From Paramoeba atlantica (taxonomy: Eukaryota; Discosea), in contig CDRNVI010000225.1 in assembly GCA_977017575.1 (NCBI GenBank), positions 1 to 64,000 of the forward strand: DNA of 64,000 nucleotides, in the 5' to 3' direction. Both the position numbers and the translations under genes were made by a program. Every line of letters starts with the position of its first letter. Positions within the stretch are counted from its first letter, which is position 1. Below, in pieces: positions 1 to 11,756 of this stretch. The notes beneath the pieces are model-generated. The model made no database searches, was not told the DNA's origin, and worked only from the letters and a program-made list of their open reading frames with translations.

Positions 1-449
1 CCTAAACCCTAAACCCTAAACCCTAAACCCTAAACCCTAAACCCTAAACCCTAAACCCTAAACCCTAAACCCTAAACCCTAAACCCTAAACCCTAAACCC
101 TAAACCCTAAACCCTAAACCCTAAACCCTAAACCCTAAACCCTAAACCCTAAACCCTAAACCCTAAACCCTAAACCCTAAACCCTAAACCCTAAACCCTA
201 AACCCTAAACCCTAAACCCTAACCCCTAAACCCTAAACCCTAAACCCTAAACCCTAAACCCTAAACCCTAAACCCTAAACCCTAAACCCTAAACCCTAAA
301 CCCTAAACCCTAAACCCTAAACCCTAAACCCTAAACCCTAAACCCTAAACCCTAAACACTAAACCCTAAACCCTAAACCCTAAACCCTAAACCCTAAACC
401 CTAAACCCTAAACCCTAAACCCTAAACCCTAAACCCTAAACCCTAAACC
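1..449. repeat. Telomere repeat array, (CCCTAAA)n
   Basis: About 64 head-to-tail copies of CCCTAAA start at base 1. The C-rich strand runs 5' to 3' into the window, as expected at a left chromosome end with TTTAGGG on the 3'-overhang strand. The array is perfect except for two variant units, one with an extra C near 221-227 and one reading CACTAAA near 357-363. It stops abruptly at an A-rich stretch. The TTTAGGG type is known from plants, green algae and several protist groups, so it does not identify the species. Confidence 0.98.
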
Positions 450-976
450 AAAAAAAGAAAAAAAAAATGGATGATGTGGCAACATTTGATTGGGAATTGG
501 ATTTTTTTTTTTTTTTCAGAAAAGAAAGTGGTGGGTGAGAAAAAAACAGAAAAACAGAAAGAGAAAAGAAAGAAATTGAAAGAAAAGAAGAGTTAAAAGG
601 TTTGGAAAGATATATGATAGATTGTTTAATTTACCAATGAACTTTTTTATTCTATATTTCAAGTGAATGTTTTAGTTTGTTATTCTTTTTTTTTTTCTTT
701 ATTCACAAACTATTAAAAACAACACCACCAGATCAATCATTTCACTTTTCCACACACAATCAAAAGAAAGAATTGAGAAAATCAAAGAAAAACAAAAAGT
801 TTCTTTTTTAGCACATCTTATGCTTTGACATTTTTCGTTTCTTTCAGATAGAATTGTCACCTTAATCGATTCAATTCATAAATCTTTTGAAAAAATTCAT
901 TAGTTTTTTACAATATATAGGGAAAATCAATAGGTGGCCAAATAATGAATTCGCTGTAATTCTCACATGACTCAAG
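450..976. other. Subtelomeric AT-rich spacer
   Basis: This stretch is A/T-rich with poly-A and poly-T runs and no convincing open frame. I see no gene, RNA or known repeat family in it. It separates the telomere from the first transposon-derived sequence. Confidence 0.6.
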
Positions 977-1690
977 TTGATAGTATTTGGACTTGACATC
1001 ATCAGTCATCCTCAAACCTTCCAAAAGTTGGTTTTTGATCTCTGTATGGCTTCAAGTTACATTTACAAACCCCTTAATACTGATACAAGTGCTTTTTACT
1101 CGTACAAATTCAATATTTCTGAGGACTTCATAACTCATATAATGAAGTTCTTGAACATTACTGTCAAGGAAAAGGGAGTGAGAATACCCAACTCGAAGAA
1201 GTTAGAGACATTTTCAAAGTCTAAGTACAAGATTCTTCATACCATTAGGCATGGGAGGGAGCAAAAGCTACAGCTAAAGGAGGTGACATGCTTTCTATTG
1301 CTTTGACTATTCAGTACCAAAAAGACTACCCAACGAAACAACTTGTTGATAAGACCCAAAACTCCCTTTTATTAGTCTTGAACCCTAATAGACAAAAGCT
1401 GAAAAAGGTGAAAAAGAGGGCACAGGAGTTGTAATGCCAAGCCTGTGAAGACTTTGGTCATGTACTGTCAGGTTGTAAGAGTGTTTTGACTCTTGAAGAT
1501 GCTTCTTGATTTGGTGTTGTTTTGTTGTTTCCTCTGCATTTTCCCAATTAGGGAGCGTTTTGTTTTGCCCAAATTTGTATTTCGTCACAAATTTGGTTTG
1601 TATTGCTTTTGTTGTACTTTGAGCAGAAGTTGTAGATATCATAGTAAATTTAGGAGATTTAAACCGATCTGTTTCCTTGTTCTGTTTGTA
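977..1690 (+). other. Unassigned subtelomeric coding-like remnant
   Basis: A 109-codon frame (977-1306) has ordinary amino-acid composition and is followed by short open stretches in other frames. It lies just upstream of the chromovirus fossil and could be its 5' capsid-region remnant or a separate decayed gene. I recognise no family. No terminal repeat is visible on this side, so the left edge of the fossil cannot be fixed. Confidence 0.3.
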
Positions 1691-3476
1691 TTAGTAGTAG
1701 AGATGCACCACTCCATACTTATACCCAAAAATTGTCCTTTGGTGAAAGAAGTGATGCAAAAAGGGTTGAAATATTGCTGTCATTGTAGTAATCAAAACAT
1801 CCACATTATGCAATGCTACAAAGTAACTAGAAAAAGGAAAAGAAAGTTGAAAGATCAAGGTCCAAGAGGACAACAAAAACAACAAGGTCAAGGTTCAAAT
1901 AGAGACCAAGACCTACATAAAAAAAGAAAACAAGAATTTGAAGAATTTGCTTACAAAATGGATGAAAAGATGAACCAACAATTCAATGAATTGAAAAGTC
2001 TCTTCATACAAAGTAGTGGTCAAACTCAACAAACTCCAATAAATTATAATACACTATATTTTGATCTTTCTTGTAAAAATTCAAGTAAAAATCCTTCTCC
2101 ACAAGAGAAAAAAAATACACAAAAGAAAGAAAATAGACAATTTATGGATGTCCATAATATTCTAACCAAATATTACAAAATGGTAATTAATTCTCCAGAA
2201 TTAACCAATTCAGAACCCATCTGCATCCTCTCCTTAAGTTAAATTGAACAAAAAAGAGAAGAAAGCTGTGATATCAGGGGACCTCTAGAATTTGAGTCAA
2301 AAATAGGCAATCTAAATTCAATAACATGCCTCAACACAGGATCTGGAATTAATGTAATCAATTTACAACAATTAAAAAGACCTGATATTCAAATATTAAG
2401 AAGAAGAAAAATCCATACTTTAAAAGTCACAGTTGGAAATTTTTCCAAAGTTGTTGTAAATGAAGAAGTTTTATTGAGAGTAAAATTTTTACATTTTAAA
2501 GCCAATTTATGGTTCTTCATATTTGACCACCTTCCTGTCCAAACGTTGATAGGCTGGCCAGCTATGAAAAGACTAAAACTTGGAACAGATGGTAATTATA
2601 TTCTGTAGCAAGAAAAAAAGCTTGTTCAAGCAAAGTCAAAAGAAAATAATCTTCAAATGAATAAACTTAGTCTGGATTTGGAACTTTTTGATGATAGAAG
2701 GAACTGGAGAAGTAAAACCCTAGTCACAACAGTAATAACTAGTGGCATTCCCCCAAAATCAGCTGTGATAGTGCCACTCACAGCAAAAGAACAAGTTTCA
2801 TCACCAGAATGTTTCTTCTTTCCAAAAGATAGTGGAAAAGGCAAATTAATTGCTCTATAAGGTTTTATTTCAATTACTCAAAAAGAAAGACTTGAAAGAA
2901 AGAAAAACATCTATCAATCAAACATATTAGTAATTAATCCAACAAACAAATATGTAAAACTTAAAAAAAGATAGGAACTTGGTTCCATATATGAGATTAA
3001 TGATGATGATGTTGAACAAACAGAACTTCTTCAAATATCAAATCATTTGTTCCTTGATCTTCAAGATATTCAACCTGTAAAAAAGATGAATACAAAAGAA
3101 TAAGATCAAAAATCAAAAGAAAAAAAACCATTTAATTCAAAAGTGGGAGCAAACTATTTTAAAACTCTCAACAGTCCTTGGCTTGATGCTTGGGTTGCTA
3201 AAGAAAATAAAATGTTGTTTCTTAAAGAGGAACAAAAACGCAAATTTTCAAAAAATTTTACAGAAGAAATTTCTCTGATTCAAAGTCAAAAACAACTCAA
3301 AATAAATCCAACAATGGAAACAAATGCTTTTGACAAATCAAAGATAAATCAAGTTTTTGCTCTCCTTACAAATCCAGAAAATGAACCATCAGATTTTGGT
3401 GAAGAAAATCAAATGAAATCTAAATTAAAAAAAGTATATGAGACATTTCAAATCAATGCTACAAACTTGAATTCTC

Positions 3477-3897
3477 TTTTTTTCTTTTTGAGACAGACTT
3501 TATTCAATTAGTAGTTCTTAATCTAAGTCATTTAAATTACATTAAATTATGTTTGTTTTTAACCTCTAACAAGAAGTGAAGTTTTAAACTTCAGCTTAGT
3601 TCAGTTGGTCTTTATGCTGAACTTTAGAACTTCTGTAAGTTCAGGCTGGAGGATGCACATCAGAAGGGAGAATAATCCAAAGCTCCTTCCAAGGGAATTT
3701 ATCCTCAACTTTTTAGCAAACAAGGCTGAGATGTAACCTGTTCCGATTTTCACACTTCTTCAAAAGCTCCTCACTCCAATCAAATCACTCTACAGCATCA
3801 GAAAAATTTTCTATAATATCAAAAAACTGGAATTTGAACTCACCCTCCCAGGGTTGGACATAGTTGAATTTACGACTAAACTACGGGCGCCAACCCG
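3477..3897 (-). mobile_element. tRNA-derived SINE, full-length copy 1
   Basis: On the minus strand the 421-bp element starts with a tRNA-like head (right end here): A-box-like TAGTTTAGTCG and B-box-like GAGTTCAAATT, the two internal RNA polymerase III promoter blocks. A unique body follows and the tail ends AATAAAGTCTG(C/T)CTC plus poly-A, seen here as poly-T on the left. A 15-bp target duplication (3462-3476 and 3898-3912, one mismatch) flanks it. It sits inside the chromovirus fossil between the protease and reverse transcriptase regions. Confidence 0.9.
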
Positions 3898-5435
3898 CAA
3901 ACTTAAATTCTCAACAACAAATTAAATTAGCAAAACTGCGAACTGAATTTAAAGACCTTTAGGATGAATAAAAAAGAGAAGGTCCATTGACTCGAACAAC
4001 AGCAATAGAGCATAAGATTGAAACTGATGCAACTGCTAAACCAGTTCGCACAGTTCCTCAAAAAACAACTCCTACTGAAGATTACATTATTTGGAAACAT
4101 ATTGATAAAATGGTGAAAAGAAAAGTAATTCAACCTTCAACCTCACTATAAACTTTATCAATTCTATTGGCAGACAAAAAGAATAGCAAAATCCGATTTT
4201 GTATTAATTTTTGTTGTCTTAATAATGTTACAAAGAAGGATGTATATTCTCTTCCAAAAATGGATACAATTCTTGGAACCCTTAACAATTCCTTATATTT
4301 CTCATCAATTGATCTGATAGATGCCTTTTAGTCAATTCTGATCTGACAACAAGATGTTGAAAAAACAGCTTTTATAAGCAAATATGGACTTTGGGAATTT
4401 CTCTTAATGCCATTTGGATTGTGTAATGCTCCAGCAACACAACAACGTTATATTGAAGCTGTATTAAATGGATTCATATGGAGATGTTGTTTTGCATAAG
4501 TTGATGATATTATCTGTTTCAGCAATTCCTTTGAAAAACATTTAGAAGACTTGAGGGATATATTAGAAAGACTAAAGAAACATAATTTAATTTTACAACC
4601 TTTAAAATGTTCTTTCTATAAACCAACTTTTGAAATACTTGGCTTTGTTGCTACAAAGGATAGTTTATCACCAAATCCAAAAAAGGTTAAAGCAATCCAA
4701 AATTATTCCCTTCCAAAATCACCAAAGGAGGTTGAAATATTTATAAAAATGGTTACTTGGTTGAAAAGATTCATACCAAACCTCTTCAAATTAACTTTTC
4801 ATCTAAGAAAAACAAAAACATTAAAAGAATTGAAATTTTTCCTATCAGAAAAAGTTGAAAAAGAATTTCAAATACTGAAAAACATACTCAAAAAAGAAAC
4901 CTGTGTAGCACATTCAGATCTCTCAAAAAGATTCTTCATCTATATTGATGCTAGTTCTTGAAGTCTTGAAGTTATCCTAACACAATTAGATGACAAAGGT
5001 TATCACAGAGTAATCGAGTATGCTTCAAAGGCATTAACACTAACTCAACAAAAATATACTAATCTTGTTAGAAAAGGATTAAGAATTATTTGGGCTTTAA
5101 AAAACTTTAAATATTATGTTCACGGAAGAGAATCGATTGTAGTTTGTGATTGTCAAGCTCTGCGCTCAGTCTTCTCAAGAACTGGAACAAAAATCCCTGA
5201 ACATGCAATATTGTATAATTGGGTTGCCTGAACATTAGAATATAATCCTTTCATCATACATAAACCTGGAAAACTGATGGCTATTCCAGATGTGTTGAGT
5301 AGGCACTTTGTTGGATACAAAGACAACAAAGATGAAAAGAAAGATTACATGACAAATTGTTTTGAAAAAATAATTGACCTCACACTAGATGAAATGTCAA
5401 AAAGCAAAGCAATGTTGAGACAAAAAAATATCCTT

Positions 5436-5859
5436 TTTTTTTTTTTCTTTTTGAGGCAGACTTTATTCAATTAGTAGTTCTTAATCTAAGCCATTTGAAT
5501 TACATTAAATTATGTTTGTTTTTAACCTCTAACGAGAGGTGAAGCTTTAAACTTCAGCTTAGTTCAGTCGGTCTTTATGCTGAACTTTAGAACTTCTGCA
5601 AGTTCAGGCTGGAGGATGCACATCAGAAGGGAGAATAATCCAAAGCTCCTTCCAAGGGAATTTATCCTCAACTTTTTAACAGACAGGGTTGAGATGTAAC
5701 CTGTTCTGATTTTCACACTTCTTCAAGAGCTCCTCACTCCAATCAAATCACTCTACAGCACCAGAAAAATTTTCCATAATATCGAAAAACTGGGATTTGA
5801 ACTCGCCCCCCCAGGGTTGGATATAGTTGAATTTACGACTAAACTACAGGCGCCAACTG
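5436..5859 (-). mobile_element. tRNA-derived SINE, full-length copy 2
   Basis: Same family and orientation as the copy at 3477. The head has the B-box-like GAGTTCAAATCCC, closer to a tRNA T-loop than in copy 1. A 17-bp target duplication (5419-5435 and 5860-5876) has one mismatch. It is inserted just after the RNase H part of the chromovirus fossil. Confidence 0.92.
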
Positions 5860-5909
5860 GACAAAAAGATATCCTTGAAAAAATAGAGGTAATTGATTCT
5901 TCACCAGAC

Positions 5910-6334
5910 TTTTTTTTTTTTTTTTTTGAGACAGACTTTATTCAATTAGTAGTTCTTAATCTAAGCCATTTGAATTACATTAAATTATGTTTGTTTTTAA
6001 CCTCTAATGAGAGGTGAAGTTTTAAACTTCAGCTTAGTTCAGTTGGTCTTTATGCTGAACTTTAGAACTTCTGTAAGTTCAGACTGGAGAATGCACATCA
6101 GAAGGGAGAATAATCCAAAGCTTCTTCCAAGAGAATTTATCCTCAACTTTTTAGCAAACAGGGTTGAAATGTAATCTGTTCCAATTTTCACACTTTTTCA
6201 AGAGCTCCTCACTCCAATCAAATCACTTTACAACACTAGAAAAATTTTCTATAATATCGAAAAACTGGGATTTGAACTCGCCCCCCTGGGGTTGGACATA
6301 GTTGAATTTATAACTAAACTATAGGCACCAACCC
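5910..6334 (-). mobile_element. tRNA-derived SINE, full-length copy 3
   Basis: This is the third full-length copy, only about 50 bp from copy 2 and in the same orientation. A 17-bp target duplication (5893-5909 and 6335-6351, one mismatch) proves an independent insertion and rules out a tandem duplication of copy 2. The poly-A tail is visible as about 18 T on the left. Confidence 0.92.
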
Positions 6335-6526
6335 TTGATTCTTCACCAAACCAAACATTTGATCTCCCTGAGGTCAGAACACTTTGGTAAAAAGACGAAA
6401 AACTTTCTCAAGGGAAGAACACCATAGAGGTTGATGGAGACACCATAGATCATCTTCTTGTTTTGCTTCCTTTCTTGGCTCAAGCCCAAAGATATGACAA
6501 GTTTTGCTCAAAAATCATCAATTACC

Positions 6527-7277
6527 TTTTTTTTTTTTTAAGGTTCAGACACCAGGTGCCATTTATTAGAGTTAAAAAACCATCTCTAGGATGGAAAAGA
6601 GGGGGGAAGAAAGGGGGGGGGGAGGGAAGATAAATTAAGAGTTAGATCCAAAGATCTCTTCAGCATAGGATGCATTGGAGTTTCTTTACCAACTTTAGTT
6701 CTCACTGAGGGGTCTGCGTTTGATTGTCTGCCTTCTAAAACCAGGGAGTGAATTCGGTTTGGAGGTTTCTATGAAGTTAATTACATTCCTTCGAAAATCT
6801 TCCTCAATAAAGCTCCTCACCAGATTGCTTTCTTGGGACTGATGGAACCATCCTTGAATATCTTTAGTAATTATTACAGGGAAGATTAAAGCATTCTCAA
6901 GAGCAGTTTGGGCTGGAAACAAAGCATGGGGGGTTGTCACTGTGTTTCCTTGGAATTTCCTTACAAAATTTCCTGGGGGGATGGGGAAAGTCCAGTCACG
7001 GGTGAGGGGGGAATTGATCCAGTTCCACAGGGTTGAATTCAAAATAATCCACTCTTCACTGGTTTCTGCAATATGTTGTGATCTTGAATCCCAATGATGG
7101 TCATTCACAGCACATGTTCCATCCTCTTTAGACCAACTTGCAGCAGTTGCAATTGCATCAGCTCGCTTGTTAAGTTCTCGAGGTACATGGATGAATTCTA
7201 TCTCATCAAAGCACATTGCTAACTTATGGATTTCACAAAGTAGTTCATTCAAGGCATAGTTTTTGATGGCATGGGTT
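6527..7277 (-). mobile_element. LINE family 1, 5'-truncated copy
   Basis: These are the last 751 bp of the element at 7431-11773, read from the right. They hold the C-terminal RNase H end (frame 7252-6695), a 3' UTR with a long C-rich run, the end AATAAATGGCACC...GAACCTT and poly-A (poly-T on the left). A 14-bp target duplication with two mismatches (6513-6526 and 7278-7291) flanks it. The break within the RNase H part is typical 5' truncation during target-primed reverse transcription. Confidence 0.88.
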
Positions 7278-7597
7278 AATCATTAACTACCTTTATGGGA
7301 TACTCCCAAAATGCTGGTCAGAACTTAGAATGCTGCAAAGACAAGCATTCAAATACTGAATCAATGCGAATGGTATTTTAAGAAAAATTGATGAATCAAC
7401 TCCAGCCAAGACCAGACCTTCCACTGTATTTTTTTTTTTTTTAAGGTTCAGACACCAGGTGCCATTTATTAGAGTTAAAAAACCATCTCTAGGATGGAAA
7501 AGAGGGGGGAAGAAAGGGGGGGGGGAGGGAAGATAAATTAAGAGTTAGATCCAAAGATCTCTTCAGCATGGGATGCATTAGAGTTTCTTTACCAACT

Positions 7598-8947
7598 TTA
7601 GTTCTCACTAAGGGGTCTGCATTTGATTGTTCGCCTTCTAAAATCAGGGAGTGAATTCGGTTTGGAGGTTTCTATGAAGTTAATTACATTCCTTCGAAAA
7701 TCTTTCTCAATAAAGCTCCTCACCAGATTGCTTTCTTGGGACTGATGGAACCATCCTTGAATATCTTTAGTAATTATTACAGGGAGAATTAGAGCATTCT
7801 CAAGAGCAGTTTGGGCCAGAAACAAAACATGGGGGGTTGTCACTGTGTTTCCTTGGAATTTTCTTACAAAATTCTCTGGGGGGATGGGGAAAGTCCAGTC
7901 ACAGGTGAGGGGGGAATTGATCCAGTTCCACAGGGTTGAATTCAAAATAATCCACTCTTCACTGGTTTCTGCAACATGTTGTGATCTTGGATCCCAATGA
8001 TGGTCATTCACAGCACATGTTCCATCCTCTTTAGACCAACTTGCAGCAGTTGCAATTGCATCAGCTCGCTTGTTAAGATCTTGGGGTACATGGATGAATT
8101 CTATCTTGTCAAAGCACATTGCTAACTTATGGATTTCACAAAGTAGTTCATTCAAGGCATAGTTTTTGATGGCATGGGTTTTGGGTGCAGCCTTGGTGAG
8201 AATCATACAATCCCCGACAACTTCAATTTCATTCATCATTGATCTGGCACATTGCATTCCTTTCAAACAGCCTGTAAATTCACCAATATTGTTGGACCCA
8301 AGAGGGATGGTTTCAAATCCACCACAAATCTCTTTCCCTTCCCTGAAAACTGCAAAGCCCGCACCCCCCAGATGAGGGTTTGTATGGCCTGAACCGTCAT
8401 AAAACACTTGAAAGCCTTTAAATTTAAAACTTTCCTTCTCTTTGGTTCCTTTCTTTGTTTGGGTTCTTGGGGGCTGAGGGAGGATTTTGTTCTTTCTCAA
8501 GATTTTTTCGAAGATTTCAGTAGCATACTGGGGTGATTTCAATCCTTCCACACACACTGTGAGCCACAAACTCAACAGGGCAACACTCACCACAGAGGTT
8601 TCTTGTCTGGTGAGAAAATTTGAGACAAGGCCACACACATTCTTAGTTTCTTGCCAGCTGGGTACATTCAACAAAATACATTTCCTTCTCATTGCTTGGA
8701 GGAGGCCCTCAGCCACAGAACATTCCTCCAGAAGATGAGATCGTGACTCCTTTTCACGGTGGCAGAGTCGGCAACTTGAGTTTTGGTTTGTGAAGTGAGC
8801 CAACTTGTCTCTTGTAGGCAGCCCTCTTATTAGGAACTTAATCAAATTCCTCTTAAGTTGGGGCCTAATTGCATGTGCCAAGTTGTACACCACACACTCA
8901 GCTCTTCCTTCACCCACATACAGATCTTTGATTTCAATGGGGATCAC
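7598..8947 (-). CDS. LINE 1 RNase H region with zinc-binding linker
   Basis: This 449-codon open stretch has a CRLC...HLLEEC cluster near residues 60-75, the kind of Cys/His linker found between reverse transcriptase and RNase H in several LINE clades. An RNase H domain follows at about 178-310. Visible catalytic positions are the Asp of FYDGSG, the Glu of NNIGEFTG, the Asp of VVGDC and the Asp of NKRADAIA. It continues directly from the reverse transcriptase frame; only an in-frame stop at 8948-8950 separates them, so both belong to one original polyprotein. The C-terminal 290 residues or so have no assigned domain. Confidence 0.85.
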   Translation of the reverse strand: MIPIEIKDLYVGEGRAECVVYNLAHAIRPQLKRNLIKFLIRGLPTRDKLAHFTNQNSSCRLCHREKESRSHLLEECSVAEGLLQAMRRKCILLNVPSWQETKNVCGLVSNFLTRQETSVVSVALLSLWLTVCVEGLKSPQYATEIFEKILRKNKILPQPPRTQTKKGTKEKESFKFKGFQVFYDGSGHTNPHLGGAGFAVFREGKEICGGFETIPLGSNNIGEFTGCLKGMQCARSMMNEIEVVGDCMILTKAAPKTHAIKNYALNELLCEIHKLAMCFDKIEFIHVPQDLNKRADAIATAASWSKEDGTCAVNDHHWDPRSQHVAETSEEWIILNSTLWNWINSPLTCDWTFPIPPENFVRKFQGNTVTTPHVLFLAQTALENALILPVIITKDIQGWFHQSQESNLVRSFIEKDFRRNVINFIETSKPNSLPDFRRRTIKCRPLSEN

Positions 8948-10201
8948 TCAAGACATATTGGAATAAGCAACTCGAGTGGTCTGATCAAACACAACTTTGG
9001 CAGAAAAGCTTTGGGCTGCAAAAAGGGCATCCTTTCGCATGGCTCCAATGGAAAGAGGACTCCGATAATCGCTCCTCATTGGTGGACAAGAAGTGAGGAG
9101 GGCCCAGTTAAAAACAATAGGATGGTGCAGTTGAGGGTTTGAGTCCAAGGAAGGATAGCATGAGGTAAGAATGGAGGTTTTTGTGTTGGCATAGGCACCT
9201 AGAGCTGAGTGGATGGACTTCCACATCAAGGAGGTGACAGATTTTGGAATCAGTTTGAATCTCGCTAAATATCCTATGCATGGAGTTAGATAGGTATTGA
9301 CCATCCTTACTCTCGAGCAAAAATTGCCACCCCTTTTTTTGATTGCTGCTCCAACTTTCTTCATCTTTAGGATCACTTTCTCCCAATCCTTAAGAGGAGA
9401 TAACCGTTTACTCAACCTCACTCTCAGATATACAGTTTCATCCCCACAGTAATTGGATCTTGCCATCTCAGCCCAGGGGCCTACAGGTTTGAAAGACTCA
9501 GTTGAGAGGACAAAGCACTTATTAAAATTCAGTTTAGCTCCAGTCGCTTCTTCATATTTCTTGAAGGTTGGAGTGAGAGAATTGATGGTTTCAGCTTTCT
9601 GAATCACCATCCCCAAGTCATCCATAAAGCCTGATAGGTTTTGGGGGTTGTATTCCTTCTTCAGGCTCACCAGGAGGATGTCAAATACAATTACAAACAA
9701 AAGGGGGGAGATCGGGCATCCTTGTCTGACACCAGTTCGACTTTGGATTGATTCATTGTTGCCTCCCCTCTTGGATCCACCAATATTTGGCAGCCAGGTT
9801 ACAGATTCTCGAAGCACCTTCTCAACAACATAAATCGCTTGAGGGGGGGCGTTCAAACCTTTGAGAATATGAAGAAGTGCATCACGATTCACATAATCAT
9901 ATGCCTTGCAAAAGTCTGTTTGGAGGAGGGTCATGTCTTTTCCTTCTGCCAGAGCTTCGTAAAAAGAGTCATACACTGATTCCACTGCTTCGTCAATTGA
10001 CCTCCCCTTAAACATCGCATGCTGTTCTTTAGAAATTACTCCACTTGCAATCTCCATCAACCATTTTGCCCAATATCTCATCACAATCCGATAATCTGAA
10101 TTGGTAACACTGATTGGTCGAAATTGGTCAGGGCGGGGGATATTCTCGACTTTGGGAATCAAACAGAGTTGGCTCTCACCAAAAGAGGGGGGGAACTCCA
10201 T
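8948..10201 (-). CDS. LINE 1 reverse transcriptase region
   Basis: The frame contains reverse transcriptase blocks in order: FRPISVTNSDYR, DFCKAYDYVNRD, RQGCPISPLLF and the active-site FMDDLG, where many elements have FADD or YADD. N-terminal reverse transcriptase sequence continues in 10597-10217 (SAGPDGIPFSLYK) after a short interruption. The product would copy the element RNA at a nicked target. The copy is no longer intact, but the long frame suggests a fairly recent insertion. Confidence 0.88.
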   Translation of the reverse strand: MEFPPSFGESQLCLIPKVENIPRPDQFRPISVTNSDYRIVMRYWAKWLMEIASGVISKEQHAMFKGRSIDEAVESVYDSFYEALAEGKDMTLLQTDFCKAYDYVNRDALLHILKGLNAPPQAIYVVEKVLRESVTWLPNIGGSKRGGNNESIQSRTGVRQGCPISPLLFVIVFDILLVSLKKEYNPQNLSGFMDDLGMVIQKAETINSLTPTFKKYEEATGAKLNFNKCFVLSTESFKPVGPWAEMARSNYCGDETVYLRVRLSKRLSPLKDWEKVILKMKKVGAAIKKRGGNFCSRVRMVNTYLTPCIGYLARFKLIPKSVTSLMWKSIHSALGAYANTKTSILTSCYPSLDSNPQLHHPIVFNWALLTSCPPMRSDYRSPLSIGAMRKDALFAAQSFSAKVVFDQTTRVAYSNMS

Positions 10202-10561
10202 AATCTCACCCGCTTGTTAAATTAATTCCACCCACATGTCAAAATACTTTTCTTGTGTCACCTTATATAAAGAGAAAGGGATACCATCGGGTCCTGCACT
10301 GGTGTTATTGGTTCTCTGAAGAAGTTTATCAACTTTCTTCCTGTCAACATCATGTCTCTCAACTGGGGGAAAGCGAGGATGATGGTCAGCAATCAGTTCG
10401 TCAAGAGAATCCTTGTTATATGGTCTTTCTGTACTGAGAAGGCTCTCCCAAAAGTCCTTAATTGCTTTTTTTACCACATTATCATTACAAGAGATCACTT
10501 CATCTACAATTACACCTTTAACACAGGGAGAAGATTTACGACCAGGGCGCGAGAGGTGTTC

Positions 10562-10810
10562 TTTTTTTTTTTTTTTTTTGAGGCAGACTTTATTCAATTA
10601 GTAGTTCTTAATCTAAGCCATTTGAATTACATTAAATTATGTTTGTTTTTAACCTCTAACGAGAGGTGAAGTTTTAAACTTCAGCTTAGTTCAGTCGGTC
10701 TTTATGCTGAACTTTAGAACTTCTGCAAGTTCAGGCTGGAGGATACACATCAGAAGAGAGAATAATCCAAAGCTCCTTCCAAGGGAATTTATCCTCAACT
10801 TTTTAGCAGA
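10562..10810 (-). mobile_element. tRNA-derived SINE, copy 4, 5'-truncated, inside the LINE
   Basis: These 249 bp are the 3' half of the SINE family and lack the tRNA-like head. The 19-bp target duplication (10543-10561 and 10811-10829, one mismatch) lies in the LINE between endonuclease and reverse transcriptase. It therefore entered after the LINE, which itself entered the chromovirus fossil: three layers in one place. Confidence 0.92.
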
Positions 10811-11756
10811 CAGGGCGCGAGGGGTGTTCATCCACAAAAATTCTGAGTTGTTGTTCGAGAACTGCAGTTCGATCCATCCCAGCTTTGATCATTCTAGGAA
10901 TAGCTTTGATTCTCCATTTCTTGTCATCTCGAGAGCCATTCCATCCTATCGCAGCTGTATGAAGAAGTTCGAGTTCCAATGAAGAGAAAGAGTGTATGAT
11001 TGAAGTTTTCCTTAAAATCCTGGTTTTTGCAAGACGTTTGATGATTGTCTGGAGTTTCCATAATTCTTTGAAAAGGTGAGCTTCTTTCCCTTTGTCTTTC
11101 CATAGAGGGACTAATTCCCACGCCTTCTCCTTGAGTTTAGTAAGACAACTGACAGGATCACCTTCCACATAGTCCCCAACTTCATTAATGAGGGCATTAA
11201 TAAATTTAGGATCTTTAATGAGGTATTCAGGGATTCTCTTCTTGTTAGATTTCAACTCCCATTCTTTGATACTAGTTCCACCTATGATCATCGCATGGTC
11301 TTTAAAACCTGAAGGGATCACATTAACAAAAATTCTTTCACTAGGAGCATTCGAGGGAATAAAGACATGATCGATACATCGTCCTTGGAAATGGGTTGGT
11401 TCTGACCACCCCAGTCTTGATAGATTCCAAGATTCAGAGGATTCTGCGAGCTCTTTAAAAGGGGGTTTGTTAAGATCCCAGTTGAAGTCACCTCCCAGAA
11501 CGTTCAGCCCATCTTTGGAGAAGAACTTTCCGATTTGGTCTTGCATAAAGGGAAGTTTCAGATCGCAATGACGGTAGACATTCATCACAGCATATTCCAT
11601 ATTGAAAATCTTGGTTCTCAGTCCAAACAAACCACTCTCAGAGCTTTCAATTGGGTATGGTTCTATATCATGAAGGCTTTCCATTCTTCTGACTCCAATG
11701 GCAAGGCCCCGCTTCCGTTCTGAGAAGGGGTCTTTGAACCACAAATATTTCCTCAA
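10803..11756 (-). pseudogene. LINE 1 endonuclease C-terminal region, truncated
   Basis: The frame begins inside an APE/EEP-type endonuclease. GGDFNWDLN matches the GDFN block, a central segment reads GRCIDHVFIP, and the final block has GFKDHAMI with the catalytic Asp-His pair. The N-terminal catalytic blocks are absent because the copy is 5'-truncated. The first residues align with the family 2 frame at 14431-14649, which supplies the missing start (SWNMNG). The SINE at 10562-10810 ends this stretch. Confidence 0.8.
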
